Assembly: GCA_019022495.1 (NCBI GenBank)
Contig: JAFEKR010000014.1
Coordinates: forward strand, 372,001 to 436,000
DNA from: Epichloe hybrida
Lineage: Eukaryota; Ascomycota; Sordariomycetes; Hypocreales; Clavicipitaceae
DNA length: 64,000 nt
Direction of reading: 5' to 3'
Shown: in pieces, positions 1 to 10,753 of the stretch
Position numbering within the stretch: the stretch's first letter is position 1
Layout of the letters: each line of letters starts with the position of its first letter
Program-made: the position numbers and the translations under genes
The notes under the pieces: generated by a model
Seen by the model: only the letters and a program-made list of their open reading frames with translations
The model's database searches: none
Told to the model about the DNA's origin: nothing

Positions 1-1880
1 CCTCTAATATACTGCTTAAAGTTACTAAATCATCCCATTCTTAGGTTAAAGGCATAGCATCTTTTAAAGCAGCAATATTAGTATACTTATATAATAGATT
101 AATAGCTCCTTTTAACTCTAAAGAAGTATTAATCATTAAATAAGTAGAGTTCCATCTTGTTTCATTTGCTAGTTAAAAAGTTAGTATAATATTATAATTA
201 AATTAAATAGAAAACTAACTTACTAAGTAGAACTTTTGTAATATTATTATTTTTAGCTATAAGACTAAGTCTTTTAGCTTCTTTTAAAGCTTTAAGCCAT
301 TTTTTATAAATTACTTGATTATTTTTAATAATAATAGCAATTCTTTTAAGCTTTCCTAGTAAACCTTATAAAAAGGTTAGTTAGTTAATAAATATAATAT
401 TATAATTTGGTTTAACTTACCTTTAATAAAGGATTTAAATAGTTTTCCCTTAGGTTGATTTTTAATAGCTTGAAATTCTTCGATAGAATAATATAAATAT
501 TCGCTATTTTTAAATTCCTCTAAATTCTCGGAGGAGGATGTCGAATTTATAAATTTTGTAATAATATCCTTAGCAACAATATTAAGGACATGTGCTATAC
601 ATCAAATATCATGAAGTTCAATAATAATATTATTATAATTCTTATTAATATAAGAAGTTATAAATGTATTATTATTAGAACCATTATCTCTAGTAAAGCT
701 TAAGAATACGTTAGCATATTAAAATTCATTATACTAAGTAGTAAACTTACCTTATAATATTCTTAGCTTCTAAATTATAGTTAAGAAGTAAGTTATTAAA
801 GCATTTCTAAATATAAGCTCCACTATATGAGCTAGAGAGATATTCAAAGCCTGATTATATTAGCTTAATAACTTTATAAGTTTAAATATAAAAAGTAAAC
901 TTACCTAAAAGCTTATATTTAAGCTTAAAATTAGGGTTAAGCTAACTAGCTAAAACTCCTAAATAAGATTTCAAATTAGTTGAGGTCTAAATATCTAATT
1001 AAATAGATATAGACCCTAGGTTTAATGTTTAGTAATTTAGCTAAGAAATAAGTTCCTTTTTAGAAGCATTATATAAAGAATAAACTCTTTATATAATACT
1101 TTTATAATTTAGTAAAGAAACCTTATTCTTATTGCTTAGATTTAATTAGCTTAGAGTTAATAGTAATAAAAGAAAATAAGTTACTTACCTAGAATAATAA
1201 GATAATAGTTCTTTAAAAGAGCTACTATCTATTACATTAAAAGCTAGGTTATTTTGTAATATAAACTTAATAACTAAAGTAATAGCTTTTTCTGGTAAAA
1301 ACTCTTCAGAAAGAGTATTATTTTGATGTCGTTTTTTCGAAATAAAGTTCGTTATAGAAGATTAATCATCTATTGTTACTATTTCTGTAATTTCAGGCAC
1401 TAAATATATATTAGATAATAGAATTATTATAAGAAAAAGAGTTTATAACTTACTAATAATCTTATTAGGTTCTTTTTCATTAGATAAAGAAGTAGTAATA
1501 TTTTTATGCTTAAATTTGTAGTGTTAAACCCTATTAGATGCTTAAAAACAATTAACTTTCGTTTTAAAGCTAAAAGAATAATTAGGTTAAGTACAATAGC
1601 CTATAACAACCCTATCCTTATTAGGAATTATCTTAGATAATTCAAAATTAAATAGGTTATAAGTATAGATATAGGCTCTTGTACTAAACACATAATTATC
1701 CTAATTTTCAGGGAGTTTTTCGTGAGAGCCTAAGTGGCTAGGTTCTGAGTTATTATTAGAAAGAGCAAAAGAAGAATCTAGGGTTAATTAGGTTATTTTA
1801 AAGATAAATAAGGGTAGTTATAAGCTTATGATAAAAAGGGAATTATTCTTCAATAGTTTAAGAAAAAGGTAAAATAGATA
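1..1880 (-). pseudogene. hAT transposase, 5' part, RIP-degraded, intron-rich
   Basis: The minus strand reads as a hAT-superfamily transposase with RIP-type stops. About 1490-1600 encodes a BED-like zinc finger with Cys, a conserved SNRVxHY-type segment and two His four residues apart. About 581-601 gives CIAHVLN, the conserved Cys-x2-His core motif of hAT transposases. About 131-163 gives TRWNSTYLM, the family's TRWNS motif. The C-terminal dimerisation domain would lie left of the window. Six GTAAGT-type donor sites (plus-strand ACTTAC near 215, 415, 745, 900, 1182 and 1449), several followed by CTAAC branch sites, show an intron-rich gene whose splice signals survived RIP. In life it would excise and reinsert hAT elements; here it is dead. 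It is the only transposase in the window that could have mobilised E1-E6. Confidence 0.8.
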
Positions 1881-1988
1881 AAAAGAGAGGATTTACTTGT
1901 ATTATATAGAAAAGTAAATCTAGAATAATTACAAATCTTAAATAAAATACCTATAGCTAGAATATTCTAAATTTGCTATCTATAGCTT

Positions 1989-2151
1989 AATTTGCCACTG
2001 CCCCACTTTAATTCTCGTATTAATAGCCTGATTTGCCACTGCCCCACTTTAATTCTTGTATTAATAGCCTAATTTGCTACTACCCCACTTTAATTCTTGT
2101 ATTAATAGCCTGATTTGCCACTGCCTTACTTTAATTCTAGTATTTACTATA
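1989..2151. repeat. 41-bp tandem repeat, four copies
   Basis: The motif beginning TTTGCCACTGCCCCAC recurs at 1991, 2032, 2073 and 2114, an exact 41-bp period. The first two copies keep CA dinucleotides while copies 3 and 4 show RIP-type changes. The array lies just upstream of the 5' end of the hAT transposase gene (minus strand), so it may be promoter or transposase-binding DNA; that role is inference. Confidence 0.85.
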
Positions 2152-2159
2152 TTATTTTA

Positions 2160-2300
2160 CGTTACTTATTATAGTAATAGCTTAAAATAGCTTATATTAC
2201 TAATATTATTTATATTACTAATATTACTAATATTATTTATATTACTAATATTACTAATATTACTTATATTACTTATATTACTTATATTACTTATAATATT
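2160..2300. repeat. AT-rich minisatellite (ATTACTAAT / ATTACTTAT units) in the hAT copy
   Basis: Short units of 9-12 bp based on TTACTAATA and TTACTTATA run through this stretch. They end in TAGTGTTAAAGTTTAATT, the same anchor that follows the minisatellites in E2 and, inverted, in E3 and E6. It is the positional equivalent of the arrays in the non-autonomous elements. Confidence 0.75.
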
Positions 2301-2789
2301 ACTAGTGTTAAAGTTTAATTAAAAATAAATAACTAATAAATAATTTAAATATAAAAACTAGTAAGTATAAGTAAATTACTATAGAAAAAGCTTAACTTTT
2401 TAATTATTTAGTATTTTAAGATTTTTTAAAATATTAATAAAATAAAATTCTTTTCTCTTTTTTATTTTTAAAAATTCTAATATATTAATTAATAGTACTA
2501 TTAATAAGTAAATAATATACTATATAAGACTTACTTTTTAAAAGACTATATAACTAAGTAAATAAGCTATATATAATATAATTTATTAGACTAACTTTTA
2601 AAGCTTATTTTCTATTATCTTTAAGATTAAAGAAATTATATTAAATATATTTATTATATTTATTATATTTATTATTAAATATTTAAGTTATTTTAAAGTA
2701 ACTTTTCTAAGTATTTTTACTAATTCTTTTTCTAGAAAAACCTTAAAAGTTAATATAATTGTTTATAATTTTAATAAAATAGCTAAGTA

Positions 2790-3080
2790 ACTAGGAATTC
2801 CTATTTTATATAAATTTAAATATTCTCTTAATAATAAGATAATAATACATATTTATATAATATTATTAGAATTTTAGTCTTATTTATATATAATAAAAAA
2901 TAATTTCTTTAGGGTATATACTATATTAAAAGTAAAAAAATATATTAAAAAGAATAGTAAATCTAAAAAAAAAGATATTAAAGTAAATAAACCTATAGTA
3001 TATATAAAAAAAACAGGCTATAAGTTAAGACTAAAAGATTCTATATTTAGCTACTATATACCTATAATTAGCTTAATAGT
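2790..3080 (+). other. Weak conserved frame in the hAT 3' region, function unknown
   Basis: One plus-strand frame runs for roughly 90 codons with a single stop and is rich in Lys, Ile and Tyr. The same frame can be followed with more stops in E4 near 22690-22930. It could be the remnant of a second hAT protein. Equally, it may be a by-product of AT-rich codons and common ancestry. I do not recognise a domain. Confidence 0.25.
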
Positions 3081-3189
3081 CTAAATTAGCTTAGACTATA
3101 AAATATTATAACTAAATAACTAAATTATAAAAGAAAATAAGCGTAATATTAAGTTTATAAAGAAAAATCCAAAGAAAAATATATCTTAA

Positions 3190-3396
3190 TTATATATAAG
3201 TTTTCTATTTTTAGTAACAATTACATGTAATTATGTAGTTGTAGTTGTAATTAATTGTAATTATTACAACTACAATTACAATTAATTACATGTAGTTAAC
3301 AATTATAATTAATTAATTACACCCTGGTAACAATTACAACTACAATTACAAGGTACCCCCTAAAAACTACATTAATTACACTACATACAATTGTCT
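3190..3396. repeat. Subterminal inverted repeats and terminus of the hAT copy
   Basis: TACAACTACAATTACA and its complement TGTAATTGTAGTTGTA-like tracts face each other around 3225-3290, flanked by ACATGTAATT and AATTACATGT. The block repeats near 3330-3350 and finishes CTACATACAATTGTCTAG. The arrangement resembles the TGTAGT-rich termini of E1-E6 but the sequence differs. Confidence 0.6.
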
Positions 3397-3619
3397 AGTA
3401 ATACTATAAGGTTATATAATCTAAGCTATATTACCTTTAGAGAAGATAAGAGGTCTTATAGATAGAGGCGTAAATTAGAGAGCTTAAGGTAAATCTAGGA
3501 TTAGCTAGACCTTAAACTAGACTTATAATTACCCCTTAAATATTAGCTATAATTTTACCTATAGTTTATAGTAATATAGTAGGAATTATATAGTAAGGTA
3601 GTCTTATTAAAATATAGAT

Positions 3620-4400
3620 AAAAATACCTATATATAAAGGGGAAATGTATAAAAGCCTATAGAATTTCTTAGTAAACTTAGATATATTATTTAAATTAGA
3701 CTACTATACCTTTAAGGATAATGTAACTAAGGTAGTATATATAAGCAGCTGCCTAGCTAGTAATATAAAGTAATGGTGAATATATTATGTAGCTATAGAT
3801 AGGTATGTAAATTATTTATTAATTACCTAGGTAAATTTCCTAGAATAGTTAAAAACTAGAATAATAGATACTAGTGTAAGACGCTTAGAAGTAATAAGGT
3901 TATTACGAAATCTTAGGTAAAAGAATAGCTAATTATTTTAATTCTTTATATAAGCCTAAGATAAGGTAAAAGCTAAGTTACCTAAAGAAATCCCTATATA
4001 TCTAAGAATTATAATTTTTTTAAATAGCTTAAATAACACTATAAGGAAGCAGATAATTAGTTAAGAGATTCTAATAACCTAGAGCTAACTATAAGGCTAG
4101 GGTAAGAAAGTAAAGGTTATAATAGGTTTAGGCTAAAATAATAAAAAAGGTTAGGACTTTAAAAGAAAAAGGTAATACTCTTATTTTATATTACTTATAA
4201 ATAAGGTATAGTAATAAAGTAAAGACTAAGGGAGAAAATTATCCCTAGTGTGCTATAAATATAAAAAGCCTAGGTATACTATACTAACTTATTAGGCACT
4301 AGATTATTTTACCTATAAAAGTACTAAATATATAACTAAGAAATATAGGGAAAGTAGTAATAAAGCTATATCTCCTAATATAATACTAGTTTAATTAGTA
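3620..4400 (+). pseudogene. gypsy1 gag relic
   Basis: This stretch lies upstream of pol in the same orientation. Reading TAG/TAA through as RIP stops gives a helical, Gln/Leu/Arg-rich frame around 3840-4000 typical of a retrotransposon Gag capsid region. No intact zinc knuckle was identified. The boundaries are approximate and the call rests largely on position. Confidence 0.5.
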
Positions 4401-4499
4401 TAAACCTAGGAATATAATCTTACTATAGAATACCCTATAGATAATAGAATAAGAATATAAGTATCTTTATAATAAGATAACTAGTAGTTAGCTATATAA

Positions 4500-7400
4500 G
4501 CGCTATTTAATATAAGTATATAGTCTGTAATAATTTATCTAAAATTATTATTAAAAAAGGATTAGGAGAATATAATCTAATTAGATAGGATATTAAAGAG
4601 TGTAAGTAAAAAAGTGATTTTATATTAAGGAATTCTAAAAAAATTAGTTAAGATAAAAGATAATATAGGATTTATAAAGGTTTACTAAGTTAGTTACTTT
4701 ATTACTAATATAAGTAAAGGGATAATTCTAAGTATAGACTAGATTAAAGAGTATTTACCTATAATTATATATTAGGAGCATAAATACTAGAGATATCTAG
4801 TAATAATAGAATGTCTTTTCTTTACTTATAGTAAGTGGTAAGTATATAAAGAGAAAAAAATAGTAGTAGTTACTTTATTATTAGGAGTAATAAAGATTAG
4901 GCTAAGTATTCTAGAAAATAAAAATTAAAAAGGAAAAGAAAAAGGCTAATTAAAGAATCTAGTAGTAATAGATATATAAATAAATAGTAAAGTAGCTATA
5001 TAAATCCTTAAGTATACTTATTTATAGTAAAAAAGTAAAGTTATTATAGTTATACTAATTTTAGAAAACATAAGTAATAAAGAAACTATATTAAATTAGG
5101 ATAAAAGCACTAAGTGCCTTACACTAATAATCCTAGAAGAATATAAGGAGTTTATAAATGTTTTTTCTAAAGAGTTAGTAAGTAAGCTTCCTAAACTAGG
5201 AGGTTACACTTATATAATTAAATTAGAAAAAGGGAAAACATTACCTTAAGGGCCTATATATAATTTAGCTAAAAGGGAGCTAAAGGTTCTTAAAGAGTAC
5301 CTTATAAGTATGTAGCTTAAAGGGTAAATTAGAAGATTAGTTAGCCTAGCTAAAGCCCTAATTTTATTTATTTTAAAGAAAGGAGGGAAATTAAGGCTTT
5401 ATATAAATTATAGGGGCCTAAATAAGATTATAATTAAGAATAAGGCCCCTTTACCCCTTATTACTAAAATTCTTAATTAATTAGTAAGTATAGTTATTTT
5501 TACAGTCCTAGATTTAAAAGATACGTACTACTAGCTATATATTTACTTAGGTAATAAGTAAAAAATAGCGTTTTATTATTAATATAGCTACTTTAAATAT
5601 CTAGTAATACTATTTAGACTAGTTAATATACTAGTGACTTTTTAGGAGTATATTAATAATACTCTTAAAGGACTTATTAATAAGACTTACATTATTTATC
5701 TAGATAATACGCTAATATATAGTAGTAAGGTTAAAGATTATATAAAGTATATTAAATAAGTTTTACATAGGTTTAGAGAAGTAAGTCTTTTTATTAACCT
5801 AAAGAAATATTAATTTTTAGTTAAGGAAGTTAAATTTTTAGGCTTTAAGATATTAGAGAAAGGTATTATAATAGACCTAGTAAGAGTTAAAGTAATTATA
5901 ACCTAGCTAATACTACGTAGTGTTTTTAATATTTAGTTATTTCTTGGTTTTACTAGATTTTACTGCTGTTTTATTAAATAGTATAGTAAAGTTATTATTC
6001 TATTAATAGATTGCCTTAGAGGGAATTAACTAGTAATATTTAAACTAAAACCTTATAAGCTAGTAGTGTTTAAAGAGCTTTAATAAAGATTTTAGGAAGC
6101 GCTAATTTTAGTGTATTTTAACTTACTTATATATCTTAGAGTGAAGATAAATATATCTAGATATATAATTAGGGCTATACTTATAATATTAGTACTAGGT
6201 TACTAGCACCTAGTTATATTTATGTTAAGAAAGATAACTAATACTAAATTATAATATTTAATACCTAATAGTAAATTATTAGCTATCTAAGAGGCTTTTT
6301 ATATATAGAGACACTATCTTGCTTATTTAGCTTATATAATTAAAGTTATTATAGATTATTTAAACTATAAGTACCTTACTATAAAGCCTAAGCTTACTAG
6401 TAAGTAAGTAACTATACTTAATAAGCTTTATTCTTTTAATTTTAAGATTATATATTATATAAGGAAATTAAATCCTACTAACTTACTTTTAAGAAGACTA
6501 GATTTTATAAGTAAGGCAAGGAAAGAGAAAGTAATAACTATATAACTTCTTGCCTTTTTATCTAAATTTATAAATACTAAGAGATAGGAATAGTATAGTA
6601 ATATTATTAATACTATAGGCTTCATAAAAATGTCACTTAATATAACTAATAGTTAGTTATAATAACACTGTAATAATACTACTAATATCTAGGGTTTTAA
6701 AAAATCATAACTTAACTATATTCCTAAAGAACCTAATAATCTAGATAACCTTAGAAGAGTTATATTAATAAGGTTATTTAATACTTTTTATACTTCTATT
6801 AATAAGTAATAAGCTAGCTATAGTAATACTATTAGTACCTAGTATATGTATTGTTTATTGCTTAATTATTTTAATTTTCCTATTAGACTAGCTATTTCTA
6901 ATAAGAATAGACTAGCATAGGTTATTACTAGTAAGCAGTAAGGGCGCCCCTTAAAAACATTACTTATCTATGTCCTTATAAGACTAGAAGTATTTATTAA
7001 ACTAATTACTTATAGAGATACTATAGCTAGGATTTAATCTATTTAGAGAACCTCTTTTAAGTTTAAGTTTAACTTTCTAGAAAAGAGCTTAGAATTAAAA
7101 CCCTTAATTTAAGTCTTATTATATAAAGTATAGTAAGGTAATAACTTTACTATAGCTTAATTAAAGTTACTTAAAAGTAGTAATCTAGTTATATCCTAGA
7201 TATAGTTAATTAGACTCTTTAAGCTATTAATATTTAAGAATTATATTTTTATTCCTCTAGGTATAAGGAAAGAAATTTTATTACTAACTTATAATAACCT
7301 TATTACTAGGCACTAAGGAGTAAGTAAAACTCTTTATTAGATTATAAACTAATATTATTAGCTAATAATAAAGAAAGATATAAAGGTATATATTAGCACT

Positions 7401-8570
7401 TATATAAATTATTAGACTTTAAAACTAAGGCATTATAAACTATATAGTAAGCTAGCTATATTACTAGTGCTTAATTGCCCTTTTTAAGAATTATTAATGG
7501 ATTTTATTACTAGACTTCCACTAGTAAAAGATTTAAATTAAACCTATAATATAATTTTAGTTATTATTAACTATTTTACAAAATATAGTATTTATATCCC
7601 TATTTTAACATAACTAACTAGTAATAGGCTAGTAACTATATTCTTAGAATATGTTTTTAGAGACTATAAAGCCCTAGAAGGTATTATAATAGACTAAGGT
7701 TTTACATTTACTAGTGGTTTCTAGATAACTTTTTGTTATTTTCTTGTAATAAAGCGACTACTTAGCACTGCTTTTTACCCCTAGATAGATAGTTAAATAG
7801 AATGTTTAAACTAGGTCTTAGAATATTATTTAAGGGCTTTTACTTATGCTAAATAGACTAATTAAGTGAATAACCTATTAATAGCATAATTTGCGTATAA
7901 CATAAGCAATCACTTAACGCATGGCTACACACTAGTAAAGGCGTTATAAGGTTATAATCCTAGAGGTCTATAGTAAGTAATAGTAAATATCCCTTTAGTA
8001 AATAATTAAGCTAAAAGTAGGATTTTAGCACTAAGAGAGAAGCATACTATAATTAAGTAGCTTTTAAGTAACTTATAGACTTAGTATAAAAAATATTATA
8101 ACTAGAAAAGAATTCTAATAAGGTTTAAAGTTAGTAACTATATTTTATTATTAATAAAAAAACATTAACCTATAACACCCTAGTAAGAAGCTAGCTATAA
8201 AGTATCTAGGCTCTTATAAAATTAAAAAGGTAATTAGGAGTTATAGATTAGTGTATTAATTAAAATTACTACCTAGGACTTAATTATATAATATATTTAA
8301 TATTACTAGTCTTAAACATTTTAAAGAGAACTTAATTAATATAGAAAATACGCCCTTACTATAAGATACTATTAAAGATAATAAATAAGAGTTTAAAGTT
8401 AAGAGAATTATTTTATATTACTATAATAGAAAGTATTATAAATATTTAGTTAAATAGAAGGGCTATAATGCTTTAGAGAATTCTTAGGTATTAAAAAGGG
8501 ATTTTATTACTAGAGAAATTATTAATAACTATAAGTAATAGCTAAGTAATAAAGTTAATATAAGGTAATT
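4500..8570 (+). pseudogene. gypsy1 pol relic: RT, RNase H, integrase, chromodomain
   Basis: With RIP stops read through, the frame shows a reverse transcriptase at about 5250-5860. Its FTVLDLKDAYYQL-type motif lies near 5500, and the catalytic YLDDILIYS appears as YLDN (5697-5708, Asp to Asn by G to A). An RNase H region follows (about 6080-6420). The integrase occupies about 7290-8150, with an ITRHxG-type zinc-binding start, a DFITRLP core strand and the NxxLEYYLR region. A chromodomain lies at about 8390-8560 with the YLVKWKGY-like core in which Trp codons are stops. Domain order IN after RT/RNase H plus a chromodomain marks the chromovirus branch of Ty3/gypsy. No part is functional. Confidence 0.85.
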
Positions 8571-8699
8571 ATATTTTATAACTTAATATACTAAAGATAT
8601 TAGAAAATAAAGTTAATTTACTTAGATAACTTAAATAATCTATTATATAGCTACTAAGTACTTATCCCTTTATAATAGAGTTAGCCCCTAAGATTACTA

Positions 8700-9990
8700 G
8701 TCCCTTATTATTATTAGTAACTATAGGAGCTATAGAGGAAAAGGCCTTAGGAGTATCTTTATTATTAGAATCCCTCTCTTTATATATATAGACTTAAAGT
8801 ATACTAAGAAGCTTAATAAAACTAATATATTTAGGTAAATTAATAGTATTTAGTATAAACTACTAGTAAGTTAGTTAAGTATTAGCTATATATATTAAGA
8901 AAGCTTACCTTTAGGATATTCTAGGCTATAAAGTAAAGAAAGTTTAAAATATTAATCTAAGTCTTTAGATTTATAGTATTACTTAGTAGCACTATTATAG
9001 TATATTTATTATATTTTACCTTATAAGTAATATTAGTAAATATTTAAGTATAGTAAATATAACTATACTTATTAGAATTTTTATAAACTAGGATAGTATT
9101 TTATAGCTTTTTCTTTACTTTTATAATAGGCTAGTAGTAAGTTAGTAGTAATTTAGTGTCTAGGAAATAGGATTATACTTACTTTATTTTAATAGTAATA
9201 GCTACCTTTAGGAGTAGCTTTAATAAGTTTAAATAGCCTATTATAAAGCTATATAATTTAAGCTAAAGTCTAGTAATATATTAGTAATAACTAGGTAGAT
9301 TTTAGTTAAGAAAGATATACTATAATATAGTTTTTATTATTTTAGAAGTAATAAGTATATTTTATTAAATAGCCTATTAAATATTAGCTATAAAGAAGTA
9401 ATAAGTAAGTAAAGAAGTTATACTTAAAGATTTATTATATTTAGCTAGGAAGGTTTTTTTATTAATAAGGTATCTTAGAATCTTATAAGTATTATTTTTT
9501 AGGAGGATATTTTATATTATTACTTACTAATAATAGTATATATATAAAATCTTTTTTAAAGTTATTTTACTAGTAGTAAGTTAGTAATAAAGACACTATA
9601 AGGATATAATAAACTTATAATAAGATTTTAGAAGAAGTTTACTTTTAGAAAGACTTTATAGGAGATTTCTTAGTTAATAGATTTTCTTAAGGTATTAATA
9701 AAGGTAAAGTTTAGGTATAAGACTTAAATATAGTAAACTAGCTATAAGTTAGCTATAATAGACTAGATAGGGAAGTTATACTAATAAGAGTATAAACTTA
9801 TAAGCTAAATAAGGGTAAGAAACTAAGATAAATAAGGATAAATAATAATAATAATTAAGGACTAAAAGAGGTTAGTAACTACTAAGTAATAGTAATAAGA
9901 GAGCTATTACTTAGCTAGTAAGGGTAACTTATAAGGTTAAGGGATATTATAAAAGAAAGGAAAAGTATAAAAGGGGGGAAAAATTAGTCT
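8700..9990 (-). pseudogene. Long antisense frame between gypsy1 pol and 3' LTR, unknown product
   Basis: On the minus strand, from about 9990 down to 8700, one frame continues for roughly 430 codons with no frameshift that I can see. Interruptions are TAG/TAA only, as expected for CAG, CAA or TGG hit by RIP. It runs opposite to pol, starting just inside the 3' LTR side. The predicted product is Tyr/Leu/Lys/Gln-rich with no domain I recognise. The same frame is present in the inverted copy (29565-30255 and 32144-32690). Antisense ORFs in this position are known in some plant gypsy elements; kinship to those is not shown here. Confidence 0.5.
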
Positions 9991-10464
9991 CTTTTATATT
10001 AACCCTAGACCCCTTAAGTAATCTAACGCACTATGTATAGGTAATTCATAAATTATAATAATAACCATTAGCACTACTAAACGCACATATGCCTAATAGC
10101 TATAAGCTTATAGTAACCATAATATAAGCCCTCTAGTTAGACTATTTAAAACCCTAGCATTAAGTATCTTATTTATTTAACTAATTATAAAAATTAATAT
10201 AGGTTATCTATATTGTTTTTTCTAGCTATATAATAGGTAATAATATTTATTTTGCTATAGTAAAGCCATATATAAGTTACTATTAGAACATTACTAACTA
10301 TAATAAGGGGTTATTTTTAATTAGTGGTATTATTATTATTATTTCTTTTTATTTACCTATATATCTAGATATAAGGTGCCCTATCTTATTTTCCTTATAA
10401 AGCTCTAATATAGTAATCACGCCCTAAGCAAGTAGCTTATTTTATAATTAAGGTTAATTATATA

Positions 10465-10473
10465 TAAGGGGGG
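10465..10473 (+). other. Polypurine tract of gypsy1
   Basis: AAGGGGGG directly precedes the 3' LTR. Plus-strand priming sites of LTR retrotransposons sit exactly here, and this fixes the element's orientation. The inverted copy has the complement (CCTCCCTT) at 28605-28612. Confidence 0.75.
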
Positions 10474-10748
10474 TATTATATTAGGAGCGTAAAGGTTAAA
10501 GATAGGATATTTATTAAAGCAAGTCTTTAGAGAACCTTTAGGCTATATAAATAATAAAGAGGCTAGCTAGCTATAAGATAGCTATATGCTTATAAAGTAA
10601 GGTATTTATTAAAGACTACGTATATTATTAGTGCTAGGTTAAAGATTAAAACCTTTACGCACCCGCCCCTAGCTAGCATTTATCTAGCAGCGACTGCAAT
10701 AGTCTTAGCTATCACTTCGTTCTTAACCTTTCGGTGCAAGCCATGACA
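10474..10748 (+). repeat. 3' LTR of gypsy1 (275 bp)
   Basis: The LTR begins TATTATATTAGGAG (TG to TA by RIP) and ends GTGCAAGCCATGACA. An inverted LTR of the same 275-bp length is at 28330-28604. The inner half is RIPed while the outer half (about 10680-10748) keeps CA and CG dinucleotides. Confidence 0.85.
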
Positions 10749-10753
10749 CTAGC

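Larger units (their letters stand above)
1..3396 (-). mobile_element. hAT DNA transposon, right-hand part (left end outside window)
   Basis: The element holds the transposase at 1-1880, a 41-bp array, an AT-rich TTACTAATAT array and about 1 kb of non-coding or weakly coding DNA. It ends in inverted TACAACTACAATTACA-type subterminal repeats (3190-3390) and a terminal CAATTGTCTAG near 3396, abutting gypsy sequence. Segment 2284-2480 closely matches E2 (60420-60600), and 2600-3190 closely matches E4 (22440-23060). This copy is therefore related to the non-autonomous family described below. The TSD cannot be tested because the left end is missing. The exact right end is uncertain by a few bases. 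Confidence 0.65.
3397..10748 (+). mobile_element. Ty3/gypsy chromovirus relic (gypsy1), 5' truncated
   Basis: This is a RIPed LTR retrotransposon on the plus strand with gag, protease-RT-RNase H-integrase-chromodomain order, a purine tract and a 3' LTR. Its left end meets the hAT terminus at 3396 and no 5' LTR is visible, so the hAT probably inserted near its 5' end. The 3' LTR is followed by CTAGC (10749-10753), the expected right TSD; the left TSD is not in view. A second, inverted copy of its 3' end lies at 28330-32721. Confidence 0.85.
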
